The position numbers were made by a program, and so were the translations under genes. This document shows positions 1-7,754 of a stretch of DNA of 64,000 bases, one piece after another (position 1 is the stretch's first letter; the number at the start of each line of letters is the position of its first letter). The notes under the pieces are model-generated. The model was not told where the DNA came from and ran no database searches. It saw only the letters and a program-made list of their open reading frames with translations. The stretch covers positions 1,240,001 to 1,304,000 of the forward strand of contig OY969108.1 in NCBI GenBank assembly GCA_963697965.1. The letters are read 5' to 3'. This DNA is from JAPLJC01 sp963697965. Lineage in GTDB: Bacteria > Desulfobacterota > Desulfobaccia > Desulfobaccales > 0-14-0-80-60-11.

Positions 1-1
1 C

Positions 2-1051
2 ACTGCGGACGTGGCCAGCAACTATATCGCCATCCGCACCTTGGAAAAGCGCCTCGACATCGCCCGGGAAAACGTCGAGACCCAAAAGGAGAGCCTGAAA
101 ATCGCCGAAGCCCGGTTTGAGAACGGTGCGACCTCGCAGCGCGACGTGGAACAGGCCAAGACCGTCCTGGCCAGCACCCAGGCGACCATTCCAGTACTGC
201 AAACTCAACTGCGTCAGGCCCAGGATGCCCTCAGCCTGCTTCTGGGGATGCCCCCGGAGCGGCTGACGGCTCTGAGCCAAAAACAGGCGGTGATTCCGGC
301 GCCGCCGCCGCAGGTGGCGATGGGCATCCCCCTGGACCTGTTACGGCGGCGGCCGGATGTGCGGGCCGCCGAATACCAGGCCGCGGCGCAATGCGCCCAG
401 ATCGGCGTAGCCAAGGCCGAACTTTACCCGGCCTTTTCGCTCACCGGCAACTTCGGGTTCCTGTCCACCGATATCAATAAATTCACGCTGGGGGAGATGT
501 TCCAATGGCAGAGCCGCGCCGCCAGCGCCGGCCCCACCTTGCAGTGGAACATCTTTAACTACGGACAAATCACCAACAACGTGCGCTTCCAGGACGCCAG
601 GTTTCAGGAGTTGCTCATCACCTATCAGAATACCGTGCTCAACGCCCAGAAAGAGGTGGAGGATAACCTGATAGCCTTCCTGAGGACCCAGGAGCAAGCG
701 AGGTTTCTGGAGCAGGGCGCCACCGCTGCCGCTAATTCCCTGAACCTGGCGGTTGTTCAATATCGAGAGGGGATCACGGATTTCACTACCGTCCTTACCG
801 CGCAACAGAATTTGCTGAGCGCCCAGGATAATCTGGCCACCGCCCGGGGCGATATTTCCGGCGACCTCGTTGGAGTTTACCGGGCCCTGGGTGGCGGTTG
901 GGAAATCCGGGAAGGGCGGGATTTTGTGCCTCCTGAGACCGCGGAAGCCATGGAGAAAAGGACCAATTGGGGAAAATTGCTGACCCCGGCGGGCCAGACG
1001 CCCCCGACGCCGGAGCAGCAAAAAAGGTTGATTCGGGCCCCCGATTGGTAA
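2..1051 (+). CDS. RND efflux outer membrane factor (NodT/OprM-like), 5'-truncated by window edge
   Basis: Outer membrane channel of a tripartite efflux pump; it would dock on the adaptor and AcrB-like pump encoded next. The open frame enters from the left edge (first full codon at base 2) with no start visible, so the N-terminal signal and first repeat lie outside. The visible 349 residues hold the typical OEP repeats: the ANYIAIRTLEKRL helix, long coiled-coil stretches, the LLRRRPDVRAAEYQ segment shared by NodT-family lipoproteins, and a second repeat (QNTVLNAQKEVEDNL). The C-terminus after about residue 300 is a polar tail. The adaptor starts 42 bases later on the same strand, so it is operonic. 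The family call is firm; the substrate is unknown. Confidence 0.93.
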   Translation, partial: TADVASNYIAIRTLEKRLDIARENVETQKESLKIAEARFENGATSQRDVEQAKTVLASTQATIPVLQTQLRQAQDALSLLLGMPPERLTALSQKQAVIPAPPPQVAMGIPLDLLRRRPDVRAAEYQAAAQCAQIGVAKAELYPAFSLTGNFGFLSTDINKFTLGEMFQWQSRAASAGPTLQWNIFNYGQITNNVRFQDARFQELLITYQNTVLNAQKEVEDNLIAFLRTQEQARFLEQGATAAANSLNLAVVQYREGITDFTTVLTAQQNLLSAQDNLATARGDISGDLVGVYRALGGGWEIREGRDFVPPETAEAMEKRTNWGKLLTPAGQTPPTPEQQKRLIRAPDW

Positions 1052-1093
1052 ACCAACCGGGCACGGGAGGGAGCACCATTTGGAGATCAAGGC

Positions 1094-2299
1094 ATGACTG
1101 CCGGTAAGCTCACGTCTTTTCTGCGGAAACCCCTGGCCGGAGTAGGTCTCTGCCTCCTCTTGACCCTCACCGCCTGCGAGTCCAACGTCTACAAGCCGCC
1201 GCCGCCGCCCAAGGTCACGGTGGCCCGGCCGGAGCGCCGCCCGGTTACTAGTTACCTCGAATTCACCGGCAATACCCAGGCGATCAATACGGTGACCCTC
1301 AGGGCCCGGGTGCAGGGCTTTTTGGACAAGGTCTTTTTCCAGGATGGCGACCGGGTAAAAAAAGGACAGTTATTATTCCTCATCCAGCGCAACACCTACG
1401 AGGACCAACTGAACCAGGCCGCGGCGCAAATTCTGCAGTATGAAGCCAATTACCACTACGCCGTGATCCAGGTGGCCCGCTACATCAAGTTGGTCCAACA
1501 GAAGGCCGGCGCCCAATCGGACCTGGACAACTGGCGGTTCCAGCGGGACTCTAGCCAGGCCCAGGTCCTGGGGGCGAAGGCCAACCGGGACCTGGCCACG
1601 CTCAATCTGGGCTACACCAAGGTCGTTGCTCCTTTCAACGGCCGCGTCGACCGCCGCCTGGTGGACCCGGGCAACCTGGTGGGGGCCGGCGAATTCACCT
1701 CCCTGGTCCAGATCAATCAGATCGATCCCATTTACGTCTATTTCACCATCAATGAGGAGGACCTGCTGCGGGTCATGGGCAAGACGGGAAACCTGCCCGG
1801 AAAAGCCGAAAAAGACAAGATCCCCTTATATCTCGGTCTCGCCAACGAAACCGGGAATCCGCACCAGGGTTTCCTCGATTTTGCCGCCATTAGCGTCACC
1901 TCCACCACCGGCACCTTACAGCTACGCGGCATTTTTCCCAATGGGGATTATAAGATTCTGCCGGGTTTGTTTGCCCGCATTAAGGCCCCGGTGGTGGGTC
2001 CGGCAACGGAATCCTGGCTGGTGCCGGAGGTGGCCCTCGGCTTTGACCAGTTGGGCACTTACGTCCTGGTGGTGGGCGCCAAGGATGTGGTGGAACGCCG
2101 TTCGGTTAAGGAGGGCACCCGGGTGGGGGACCAAAGGGTGATCGACACTGGTTTGAACGGCGATGAAGAGGTGATCATCAACGGGCAGATTCATGCCATT
2201 CCCGGCAGGCCGGTGACCCCGGTCCCGGAAGGCGCGCCGCAGGCTCAGGCCACCGGCGGCGCCGCGCCCGAGGGCAAGCCGGGGGCGAGCCCCAAATGA
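1094..2299 (+). CDS. RND efflux periplasmic adaptor lipoprotein (AcrA/MdtA family)
   Basis: Periplasmic membrane-fusion protein linking the inner-membrane pump to the outer membrane factor. The N-terminus is a lipoprotein signal with an LTAC lipobox (Cys at about residue 28), followed by a barrel-sandwich strand (RARVQGFLDKVFFQDGDRV), an alpha-hairpin of about 80 residues, the returning lipoyl half (VVAPFNGRVDRRLVDPGNLV) and beta-barrel and membrane-proximal domains. Length (401 aa) is normal. The last four bases overlap the pump gene start (ATGA), indicating translational coupling. Confidence 0.95.
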   Translation: MTAGKLTSFLRKPLAGVGLCLLLTLTACESNVYKPPPPPKVTVARPERRPVTSYLEFTGNTQAINTVTLRARVQGFLDKVFFQDGDRVKKGQLLFLIQRNTYEDQLNQAAAQILQYEANYHYAVIQVARYIKLVQQKAGAQSDLDNWRFQRDSSQAQVLGAKANRDLATLNLGYTKVVAPFNGRVDRRLVDPGNLVGAGEFTSLVQINQIDPIYVYFTINEEDLLRVMGKTGNLPGKAEKDKIPLYLGLANETGNPHQGFLDFAAISVTSTTGTLQLRGIFPNGDYKILPGLFARIKAPVVGPATESWLVPEVALGFDQLGTYVLVVGAKDVVERRSVKEGTRVGDQRVIDTGLNGDEEVIINGQIHAIPGRPVTPVPEGAPQAQATGGAAPEGKPGASPK

Positions 2300-5200
2300 T
2301 CTCCAAGTTTTTCATCGAGCGGCCCATCTTCGCCAACGTCATCGCCCTCGTCACCATTATCATAGGGATGGTCTGCTTCTACCGCCTGCCGGTAGCCCAA
2401 TTTCCTCCCATCGTGCCGCCCACCATCCAGGTTTCGGCCCGCTACCCGGGGGCCAGCGCCGAAGTGGTGGCGGCAACCGTGGGGACCCCCATCGAACAGG
2501 CAGTCAATGGCGTGGAGCACTCCATTTACATGTCTTCCGTCAGCGGCAGCGATGGGAGTTATACCTTAACCGTCACCTTTGATGTGGGGACGGACCTCAA
2601 TTCCTCGGTGGCCCTGGTGGAGAATCTGGTGGCCGGCGCCAACGCCCAGCTGCCTCCCGCCGTCCAGAGCCAGGGAGTCCAGGTCAAAAAGGTCTCCACC
2701 GATATCTTGTTGGTGGTCAGCCTCTTCTCGCCAACCAACAAATTTAATGAAGCCTTCCTCTCCAATTACGCGGTCATCAATCTGGAAAACCCTCTGGCCC
2801 GTCTGCCCGGCGTCGGCAACGTCTATGTGCGCGGGGCCGGCCCCTACGCCATGCGGGTCTGGCTGGATCCCAACAAACTGGTCTCCTATGGTTTGACCAC
2901 CTCGGACGTCATGGCTGCCATCAACGGCCAGAATATCCAGGTGGTGGCCGGCCAAATGGGCGGGCCGCCGGCGCCTGCCAATCAACCCTTTCAGTTCACC
3001 GTCAACGCCCTGGGCCGGTTAGCCGACGTGAAGGAATTCGAGGATATCATCATCAAGAGCGAGCGGAGCCAATCCGCCCAGATCGTCCGTATCCGGGACG
3101 TGGCCCGGGTGGAGTTGAGCCAGCAGAGCTACGCCAATTTCACCCGCGAGACCGGCCATTGGTCAGCCGAGATTATCATTTTCACCCTGCCCGGGGCCAA
3201 CGCCCTGGATGTCGCTAAAGAAGTGCGCGCCGCCATGGCGGAGATGAGCAAACAATTTCCACCGGGGCTCACCTGGTCAAGCCACTATGACACCACCAAG
3301 TTCGTGGAACAGACTATTCATGATGTTTACGTGACCTTATTGGAAGCCGGCCTCCTGGTGCTCATCGTCATCGTGCTTTTTTTGCAGGAATGGCGGGCCA
3401 CCCTGGTGCCCGCCACCACTGTACCGGTCACGGTCATCGGCGCCTTTGCGGCCATGTCCTTCCTGGGCTTCGGCATCAATTTGCTGACCCTGTTCGCCCT
3501 GATCCTGTGCATCGGCATTGTGGTGGACGATGCCATCGTCATTGTGGAAAACTCCGCCTACCATATCGAACAGGGCCTGCCTCCCAAGGAGGCGACCATC
3601 AAGGCCATGGAGGAGATGACTGGCCCCGTCATGGGCATCACCGTGGTGCTCACCGCGGTCTTCCTGCCGGCCGCTTTTCTGCCGGGCATCACCGGCCAGA
3701 TTTTCCGGCAATTCGCCCTGGTGATTGCCGCTACCGCCATTATCAGCGCCATCAACGCCCTCACCCTGAAGCCGGCCCAGTGCGCCCTGTGGCTGCGCCC
3801 CAAGTCGGATAAACCACCCAACCTCTTCTTTCGCGGCTTCAACCGGGTTTATCAGGTCATGGAGGATGGATATATAGCCCTGGTCTCCTGGATGGTGCAT
3901 CGCCCTTTCCTGATGCTTTTAGTGTTTCTGCTGATTATTGGGGTCACCGGCTATGGGTTCCTTCGTCATGCCACCGGCTTCCTGCCCACTGAGGACCAGG
4001 GATTTGCCGCCATTGTCAGCATATCGCCCGAAGGAGCCTCACAGCCGCGCACCCAGGCGGCCTACCGGAAGGTCGATGAGATTCTCAAGAATACCAAGGG
4101 ATTGCTGGCCTGGGTGACCATCGGCAACTTTTCCTTTCTGGACTCCTCCAATGTCTCCAACATCAACAGCTCCTTCATCGTCTATGATAGCTGGGCTAAG
4201 CGCGGCGCCGCCCTGAGCCAGGATAACATCCTGGCGGCCCTGCGCCCCAAACTGGGCGCCATTCAGGATGCCGCCACTTTTGTGGCGGTGCCGCCGCCCA
4301 TCCGGGGCCTGGGCCAATCCAATGGCTTCCAGATGATGGTCGAGGATCGCCAGGCCCTGGGCTACGCCGAACTGTTCAAGGTCACCCAGGAGATCATTGC
4401 TGCGGGCAACGCTGAGCCCCGTTTGCGCAACCTGGCCTCCACCTTCAGCTCTCACAGCCCCCAGCTCTATCTGGACATCGACCGGACCAAGGCCGAATCG
4501 CTCCAGGTCCCCTTGAGCAATGTCTTTGACACCCTGCAAGCATACCTGGGTTCGTCTTTCGTCAATCTCTTTAACAAGTACAACCAGGTCTTCCAGGTCT
4601 ATGTCCAGGCCGATGCGCCATATCGTATGGACCCCGAGGCCTCCCTTAGAAATCTTTATGTCAGGAATAGCCAGGGAGGGATGGTGCCGTTGGGGGCCCT
4701 CATGCAGGTCCGTAGGGTCCTGGGAACCGAATTGGTCACCCGCTATAACCTCTATCCCGCGGCCCAGATTTATGGCAGCGCCGCCCCCGGGTACAGCAGC
4801 GGGCAGGCCATCCACCTCATGGAGCAAATCGCCCAAAATACCTTACCCCCGGGAATGGGCTACGATTGGACCGCCACCGCCTACCAGGAGAAGCAGGTGG
4901 GCTACCAGGCCTATTTCATCTACGCCCTCTCCATCACCCTGGTCTTCCTGGCGCTGGCCGCCCTTTATGAAAGCTGGACGAGACCCGGGGCGGTCGTCCT
5001 GGTGGTGCCCCTGGCCCTGGTGGGGGTGCTCCTGGGCCTCATCGTGCGCGGGTTAGATAATAACCTGTACACCCAGATAGGGTTGGTGCTGATGATCGCC
5101 CTGGCCAGTAAAAACGCCATTCTGATCGTGGAGTACGCCAAGGAGCTGCACGACCGCGGCGAGTCCGTCACCGAGGCCGCAGTGGAAGCGACTCGGCGCC

Positions 5201-5454
5201 GGTTCCGCCCCATTGTCATGACCTCTTTTGCCTTCATTTTGGGGGTGATGCCCTTGTTGACCGCCGGCGGGGCTGGGGCCGCCAGCCAGCAGGCCATCGG
5301 CACCGTGGTCTTTGGGGGCATGCTCTCCTCGACGCTGCTGGCCATCCCCTTTGTGCCGGTCTTTTTCGTGCTTATGGCGAAGCTCAGCGACAGATTCTCC
5401 AAGCCGCCCTACGAAACCCCTATTAGGGGCCAGAAGCCAGGGTTTAAGCAGTAG
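2296..5454 (+). CDS. RND multidrug efflux permease (AcrB/HAE1 family)
   Basis: Proton-driven inner-membrane pump of the tripartite system. At 1052 aa it has the full family length with two repeats of six membrane helices and large periplasmic loops. The proton-relay acidic pair is visible in TM4 (D411 and D412, in VVDDAIVIVEN), and the TM10 lysine is K939 (ASKNAILIVEYAKEL); both match the positions known in E. coli AcrB. The N-terminus (MISKFFIERPIFANVIAL) is standard HAE1. Start chosen at the ATGA overlap with the adaptor. No local regulator is visible. The family suggests hydrophobic drugs or bile-like compounds as substrates, but nothing in the sequence fixes this. Confidence 0.97.
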   Translation: MISKFFIERPIFANVIALVTIIIGMVCFYRLPVAQFPPIVPPTIQVSARYPGASAEVVAATVGTPIEQAVNGVEHSIYMSSVSGSDGSYTLTVTFDVGTDLNSSVALVENLVAGANAQLPPAVQSQGVQVKKVSTDILLVVSLFSPTNKFNEAFLSNYAVINLENPLARLPGVGNVYVRGAGPYAMRVWLDPNKLVSYGLTTSDVMAAINGQNIQVVAGQMGGPPAPANQPFQFTVNALGRLADVKEFEDIIIKSERSQSAQIVRIRDVARVELSQQSYANFTRETGHWSAEIIIFTLPGANALDVAKEVRAAMAEMSKQFPPGLTWSSHYDTTKFVEQTIHDVYVTLLEAGLLVLIVIVLFLQEWRATLVPATTVPVTVIGAFAAMSFLGFGINLLTLFALILCIGIVVDDAIVIVENSAYHIEQGLPPKEATIKAMEEMTGPVMGITVVLTAVFLPAAFLPGITGQIFRQFALVIAATAIISAINALTLKPAQCALWLRPKSDKPPNLFFRGFNRVYQVMEDGYIALVSWMVHRPFLMLLVFLLIIGVTGYGFLRHATGFLPTEDQGFAAIVSISPEGASQPRTQAAYRKVDEILKNTKGLLAWVTIGNFSFLDSSNVSNINSSFIVYDSWAKRGAALSQDNILAALRPKLGAIQDAATFVAVPPPIRGLGQSNGFQMMVEDRQALGYAELFKVTQEIIAAGNAEPRLRNLASTFSSHSPQLYLDIDRTKAESLQVPLSNVFDTLQAYLGSSFVNLFNKYNQVFQVYVQADAPYRMDPEASLRNLYVRNSQGGMVPLGALMQVRRVLGTELVTRYNLYPAAQIYGSAAPGYSSGQAIHLMEQIAQNTLPPGMGYDWTATAYQEKQVGYQAYFIYALSITLVFLALAALYESWTRPGAVVLVVPLALVGVLLGLIVRGLDNNLYTQIGLVLMIALASKNAILIVEYAKELHDRGESVTEAAVEATRRRFRPIVMTSFAFILGVMPLLTAGGAGAASQQAIGTVVFGGMLSSTLLAIPFVPVFFVLMAKLSDRFSKPPYETPIRGQKPGFKQ

Positions 5455-5774
5455 TTGTCCGGCAACAATATTGCATGAAGAAGGTTATATTATCTCGCAG
5501 TCAAGCTCTAGACCATGGCAATTTCAGCGATATCCCAGGGTTATAGCGGTGCACCTAAATCCCCTCTCCCCCTAAAGGGGGAGAGAGAAATAGCTTGTAA
5601 ATTCTGTGATTTGACTAAGATTGTAGGCATGCCTAAGTTCAACAATTCACCGCTGCCTGCCTCCCAGCAAAAACCCTGCCGGACACTACTGGGGCTAAAC
5701 CCGGTTGGCAATGGCGAAAGCGAAGCGCCGGTGGTTTTAGCCGGGAATTCGCCGGGTTTGGCAAGGGCCGGGTC
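5455..5774. other. Non-coding gap after the efflux operon
   Basis: No convincing coding sequence. It contains a perfect 9-bp hairpin (5564-5585, CTCTCCCCC-TAAA-GGGGGAGAG) without a following T-run, which could end the efflux transcript in a factor-dependent way or be a dispersed palindromic repeat. The rest shows nothing recognisable until the csp promoter. Confidence 0.5.
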
Positions 5775-5802
5775 TTGACAGGAGAGATTTTTATGATAAA
5801 TA
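5775..5802 (+). promoter_or_regulatory. Predicted csp promoter, copy A
   Basis: TTGACA at 5775-5780, a 16-base spacer and TAAATA at 5797-5802. The paralogous csp at 20789-20992 has the equivalent arrangement (TTGACA, 17 bases, TAAATT), and the spacers are also alike (GGAGAGATTTTT against AGAGAGGAATTTT). Preservation in both copies supports a real sigma-70-type promoter. Confidence 0.75.
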
Positions 5803-5810
5803 TTTATAAC

Positions 5811-5954
5811 GGTTAGCAGGTCAGACTTAAAGCAGGGCCGCAGATGCTGGTCTCTGAACGGATGGGGATAACGAGTCCCGCTGGTTTTTTTGCCTGACTG
5901 CGCCCCTGCTTTTTGGGCAGGCATATCTTCAGCAGTACCGGTAGGAGGTTTGAA
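5811..5954 (+). promoter_or_regulatory. Long conserved csp 5' leader, copy A (candidate cold-shock RNA element)
   Basis: About 145 nt separate the predicted transcription start from the csp start codon. Blocks shared with the other csp copy include GTCAGACT (near 5818), CAGGGCC (near 5832), a CCCGC plus T-run (5877-5890), TGACTGC (5895-5901), the hairpin CCTGC-(7 nt)-GCAGG at 5905-5921 and ATATCT (5923-5928). E. coli cspA has a similar-length leader with an early cold box that governs mRNA stability and translation; an analogous role here is inferred. Confidence 0.65.
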
Positions 5955-6158
5955 GTGAAGGAAACTGGCAAAGTAAAATGGTTTAACGATTCCAAAGGTT
6001 ATGGCTTCATCTCCCGGGAGGGCGGCCCCGATGTCTTCGTGCATCACAGCGCCATCCTGGGTGAAGGCTTCCGCACCCTGACCGAAGACCAGGAGGTGGA
6101 GTTCGAGGTGGTCCAGGGTCCCAAGGGCGCCCAGGCTCAAAACGTAAGCAAACTCTAG
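5955..6158 (+). CDS. Cold-shock domain protein, copy A
   Basis: A 67-residue single OB-fold nucleic-acid chaperone. It shows both RNA-binding motifs of the CspA family: KGYGFI (RNP1) and VFVHHSAI (RNP2). The start is GTG at 5955, preceded by AGGAGG at 5943-5948; the homologue at 20789-20992 begins with ATG at exactly the same residue (xKETGKVKWF), which rules out the longer upstream reading from 5913. It is first in a cassette followed by a small basic protein and an RRM protein, and the cassette recurs inverted near 20-21 kb. Confidence 0.95.
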   Translation: MKETGKVKWFNDSKGYGFISREGGPDVFVHHSAILGEGFRTLTEDQEVEFEVVQGPKGAQAQNVSKL

Positions 6159-6172
6159 GCGGTTTCCCGCCT
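6157..6172 (+). other. Hairpin overlapping the csp stop codon, copy A
   Basis: AGGCGG-TTTC-CCGCCT begins inside the TAG stop codon. The second csp gene has the same 6-bp stem at the same place, with its loop sequence inverted (GAAA in the RNA). No T-run follows, so this is not a classic terminator; an mRNA-stabilising or attenuating role is inference. Confidence 0.6.
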
Positions 6173-6180
6173 GTATTGGC

Positions 6181-6226
6181 CGGGACTCCGGCGTTCTTCA
6201 GAGCACTGGAGTCCCGCTTTCTTTAT
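6181..6226 (+). terminator. Rho-independent terminator after csp copy A
   Basis: A 9-bp perfect stem (6181-6189 with 6208-6216, core GGGACTCC/GGAGTCCC) followed by a T-rich run, CTTTCTTTAT. It would end the csp message or attenuate read-through to the downstream small basic protein gene. Confidence 0.8.
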
Positions 6227-6355
6227 ACCCCAGCTCTTTATTTACCAAAGTTCGATCAAGTCTTCAAAATACGAGTGGCCGGGTCATTCGTCTCCTGGCG
6301 GAGTGAGTTGGGGCTGGTTTAGTAAATTCGCATATCAACTTGGAGAGGTAAATAC

Positions 6356-6571
6356 TTGGCACGAAATAGGTACGGCTGGGAAAAACGGGCCAAAGAGATG
6401 GCCCGCAAACAGAAAAACGACGAAAAGATGAAACGCCGCCAGGGCAAGGCCGGGGCGCTGGCCACGGAGGAAAATCCGGAGGCGGAAAATCCGGAGGCGG
6501 TTGACGATCTTAACCAGAATAGTACGCCCGAGACCGAGCTGGCTAACCTCAGCCTCCGGCAAGAATCATAA
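6356..6571 (+). CDS. Small basic conserved protein of the cold-shock cassette, copy A
   Basis: A 71-residue protein with a strongly basic first half (ARNRYGWEKRAKEMARKQKNDEKMKRRQ) and an acidic, low-complexity second half with a duplicated EENPEA-like unit. Start is TTG at 6356 with GGAGAGG about 8 bases upstream. The paralogue at 20487-20630 also begins with TTG at the same residue, which supports the start. It lies between csp and the RRM gene. No known domain; the charge suggests a nucleic-acid or ribosome partner, but this is unproven. Confidence 0.75.
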   Translation: MARNRYGWEKRAKEMARKQKNDEKMKRRQGKAGALATEENPEAENPEAVDDLNQNSTPETELANLSLRQES

Positions 6572-6581
6572 GGAGAAGGAA

Positions 6582-6944
6582 ATGAGTGTCAAACTTTACG
6601 TGGGCAACCTGCCCCACGCCATGACCGAAGCAGAATTGAACACCCTGTTTACCGAGGCCGGCAACGTGGCCTCGGCCAAGATCATTACCGACCGGCAGAC
6701 GGGGCAGCCCCGGGGCTTCGGGTTTGTCGAGATGGAGACCAAGGTGGAGGCCCAGAAGGCCATTTCCATGCTCAACGGCCGCACCGTAGAGGGACGGCCC
6801 CTGACGGTCAATGAGGCCCGGCCGCAGGCAAAAAGCTCCTTTGGCGGCGGCGGCGGCGGCGGTGGTGGCCGCGGCGGTGGCGGTGGCGGTGGTGGACGCG
6901 GCGGCGGCCGCGGCGGCTACGGCGGCGGCGGCGGTTACCGTTAG
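6582..6944 (+). CDS. RRM-domain RNA-binding protein with glycine-rich tail, copy A
   Basis: A 120-residue protein with one RNA recognition motif (residues 3-82): RNP2 LYVGNL and RNP1 RGFGFVEM are intact. The C-terminal third is almost pure Gly with interspersed Arg and a final Tyr-rich end, resembling cyanobacterial and plant cold-induced glycine-rich RNA-binding proteins. Start chosen at ATG 6582 behind AGGAGAAGG, matching the paralogue at 20127-20423. It follows the small basic gene by 10 bases. Probable role: RNA chaperone at low temperature. Confidence 0.93.
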   Translation: MSVKLYVGNLPHAMTEAELNTLFTEAGNVASAKIITDRQTGQPRGFGFVEMETKVEAQKAISMLNGRTVEGRPLTVNEARPQAKSSFGGGGGGGGGRGGGGGGGGRGGGRGGYGGGGGYR

Positions 6945-7002
6945 AAGCGGCAATCAATGGTGGCGCGCTCCGCACACCATCATTCATTAAAGAAAAAACT
7001 GG

Positions 7003-7049
7003 GGGCGGCAGCGGCGCAGGCTTTTAGCCTGTGATGAAGCCGCCCTTTT
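7003..7049 (+). terminator. Terminator after RRM gene, copy A
   Basis: Outer stem GGGCGGC (7003-7009) with GCCGCCC (7039-7045), inner stem CAGGCT/AGCCTG (7017-7030), then TTTT. It closes the cold-shock cassette before the convergent operon on the minus strand. Confidence 0.7.
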
Positions 7050-7118
7050 CATTGGTGCGTTCGCCAGGGCGCCCCCGCCGTTGGCGGCAGGGCAGACGCA
7101 GCCCTTTGGCCTGCCCCT

Positions 7119-7754
7119 TCAGGTGCTGACCCCACTTGCCTCGACCTCTTGGTAGCCGTCGGCAGTGATGGTGGCGAAGTAGAAGGGCGGCCCCACTTCC
7201 AAGGTGGCGGCGGCCATTTTCACCAGGAAATCCAGGCTCTCCTTAAGCAGTGCTTCCAGGGGCGCTCCCTGGCTCAGGGCCTTGGTAAGGCGCATCTCCA
7301 TCCCCAGGTTCCGGGGCATGACCACCAGGTTGGACACCGGGAGGTGGCGGAGAGGCAATTCGTTGTCTTCGCTGCCCAAAAGGTGGAGCGAGTACCCCGG
7401 CGTTCCAGCCACCGCTCCCGCCAGGATGAAGTAGAGGCGGCGGAAACCATCCGGTTCGGGCCCGTAGCGAGCCAGAAATTGCCCATAACCCCGGGAGAGG
7501 AAACCCTGGGCGAAGTCCACCATGTCCTCCAGGTGATTGAGGCCCCGCTGGCGCCCGATTTCCCGGCGCAGGGCCTGGGACAGGGGCAGGCCCACCCCGG
7601 CGCCGCCGCTCAGGATGGCCGCCCGCCTTCCCAGGGGCAACAGCTTCTTGACCCGAAAATATTGCTGATGCCCAGCCGCATCGAAACGGCTGGCCCGGCT
7701 GTCGGTGGCCAGGATCATCCCGTGTTCATTGAAGCCCGCCAGTGCCTGGGTCAT
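7119..7754 (-). CDS. Proteasome-like Ntn-hydrolase (beta-subunit fold)
   Basis: A 211-residue protein whose start resembles a proteasome beta subunit: Thr directly after Met, then FNEHGMILATDSRAS. Counting that Thr as 1, Asp falls at 17 and Arg at 19, as in proteasome catalytic subunits, and a KKLLPLGRRAAILSGGAGVG strand-loop follows. Position 33, normally the catalytic Lys, is Arg, with Lys at 35 and 36, so activity is uncertain. It is the last gene of an operon: its ATG overlaps the stop of the GH13 gene (TGATG). It is shorter than Anbu or HslV relatives and could be a distinct bacterial branch. Confidence 0.7.
   Translation of the reverse strand: MTQALAGFNEHGMILATDSRASRFDAAGHQQYFRVKKLLPLGRRAAILSGGAGVGLPLSQALRREIGRQRGLNHLEDMVDFAQGFLSRGYGQFLARYGPEPDGFRRLYFILAGAVAGTPGYSLHLLGSEDNELPLRHLPVSNLVVMPRNLGMEMRLTKALSQGAPLEALLKESLDFLVKMAAATLEVGPPFYFATITADGYQEVEASGVST

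Noticed and set aside
5913..5954. A longer N-terminus for csp copy A
   Set aside because: The ribosome site and the paralogue both place the start at 5955; the extra residues are leader sequence.
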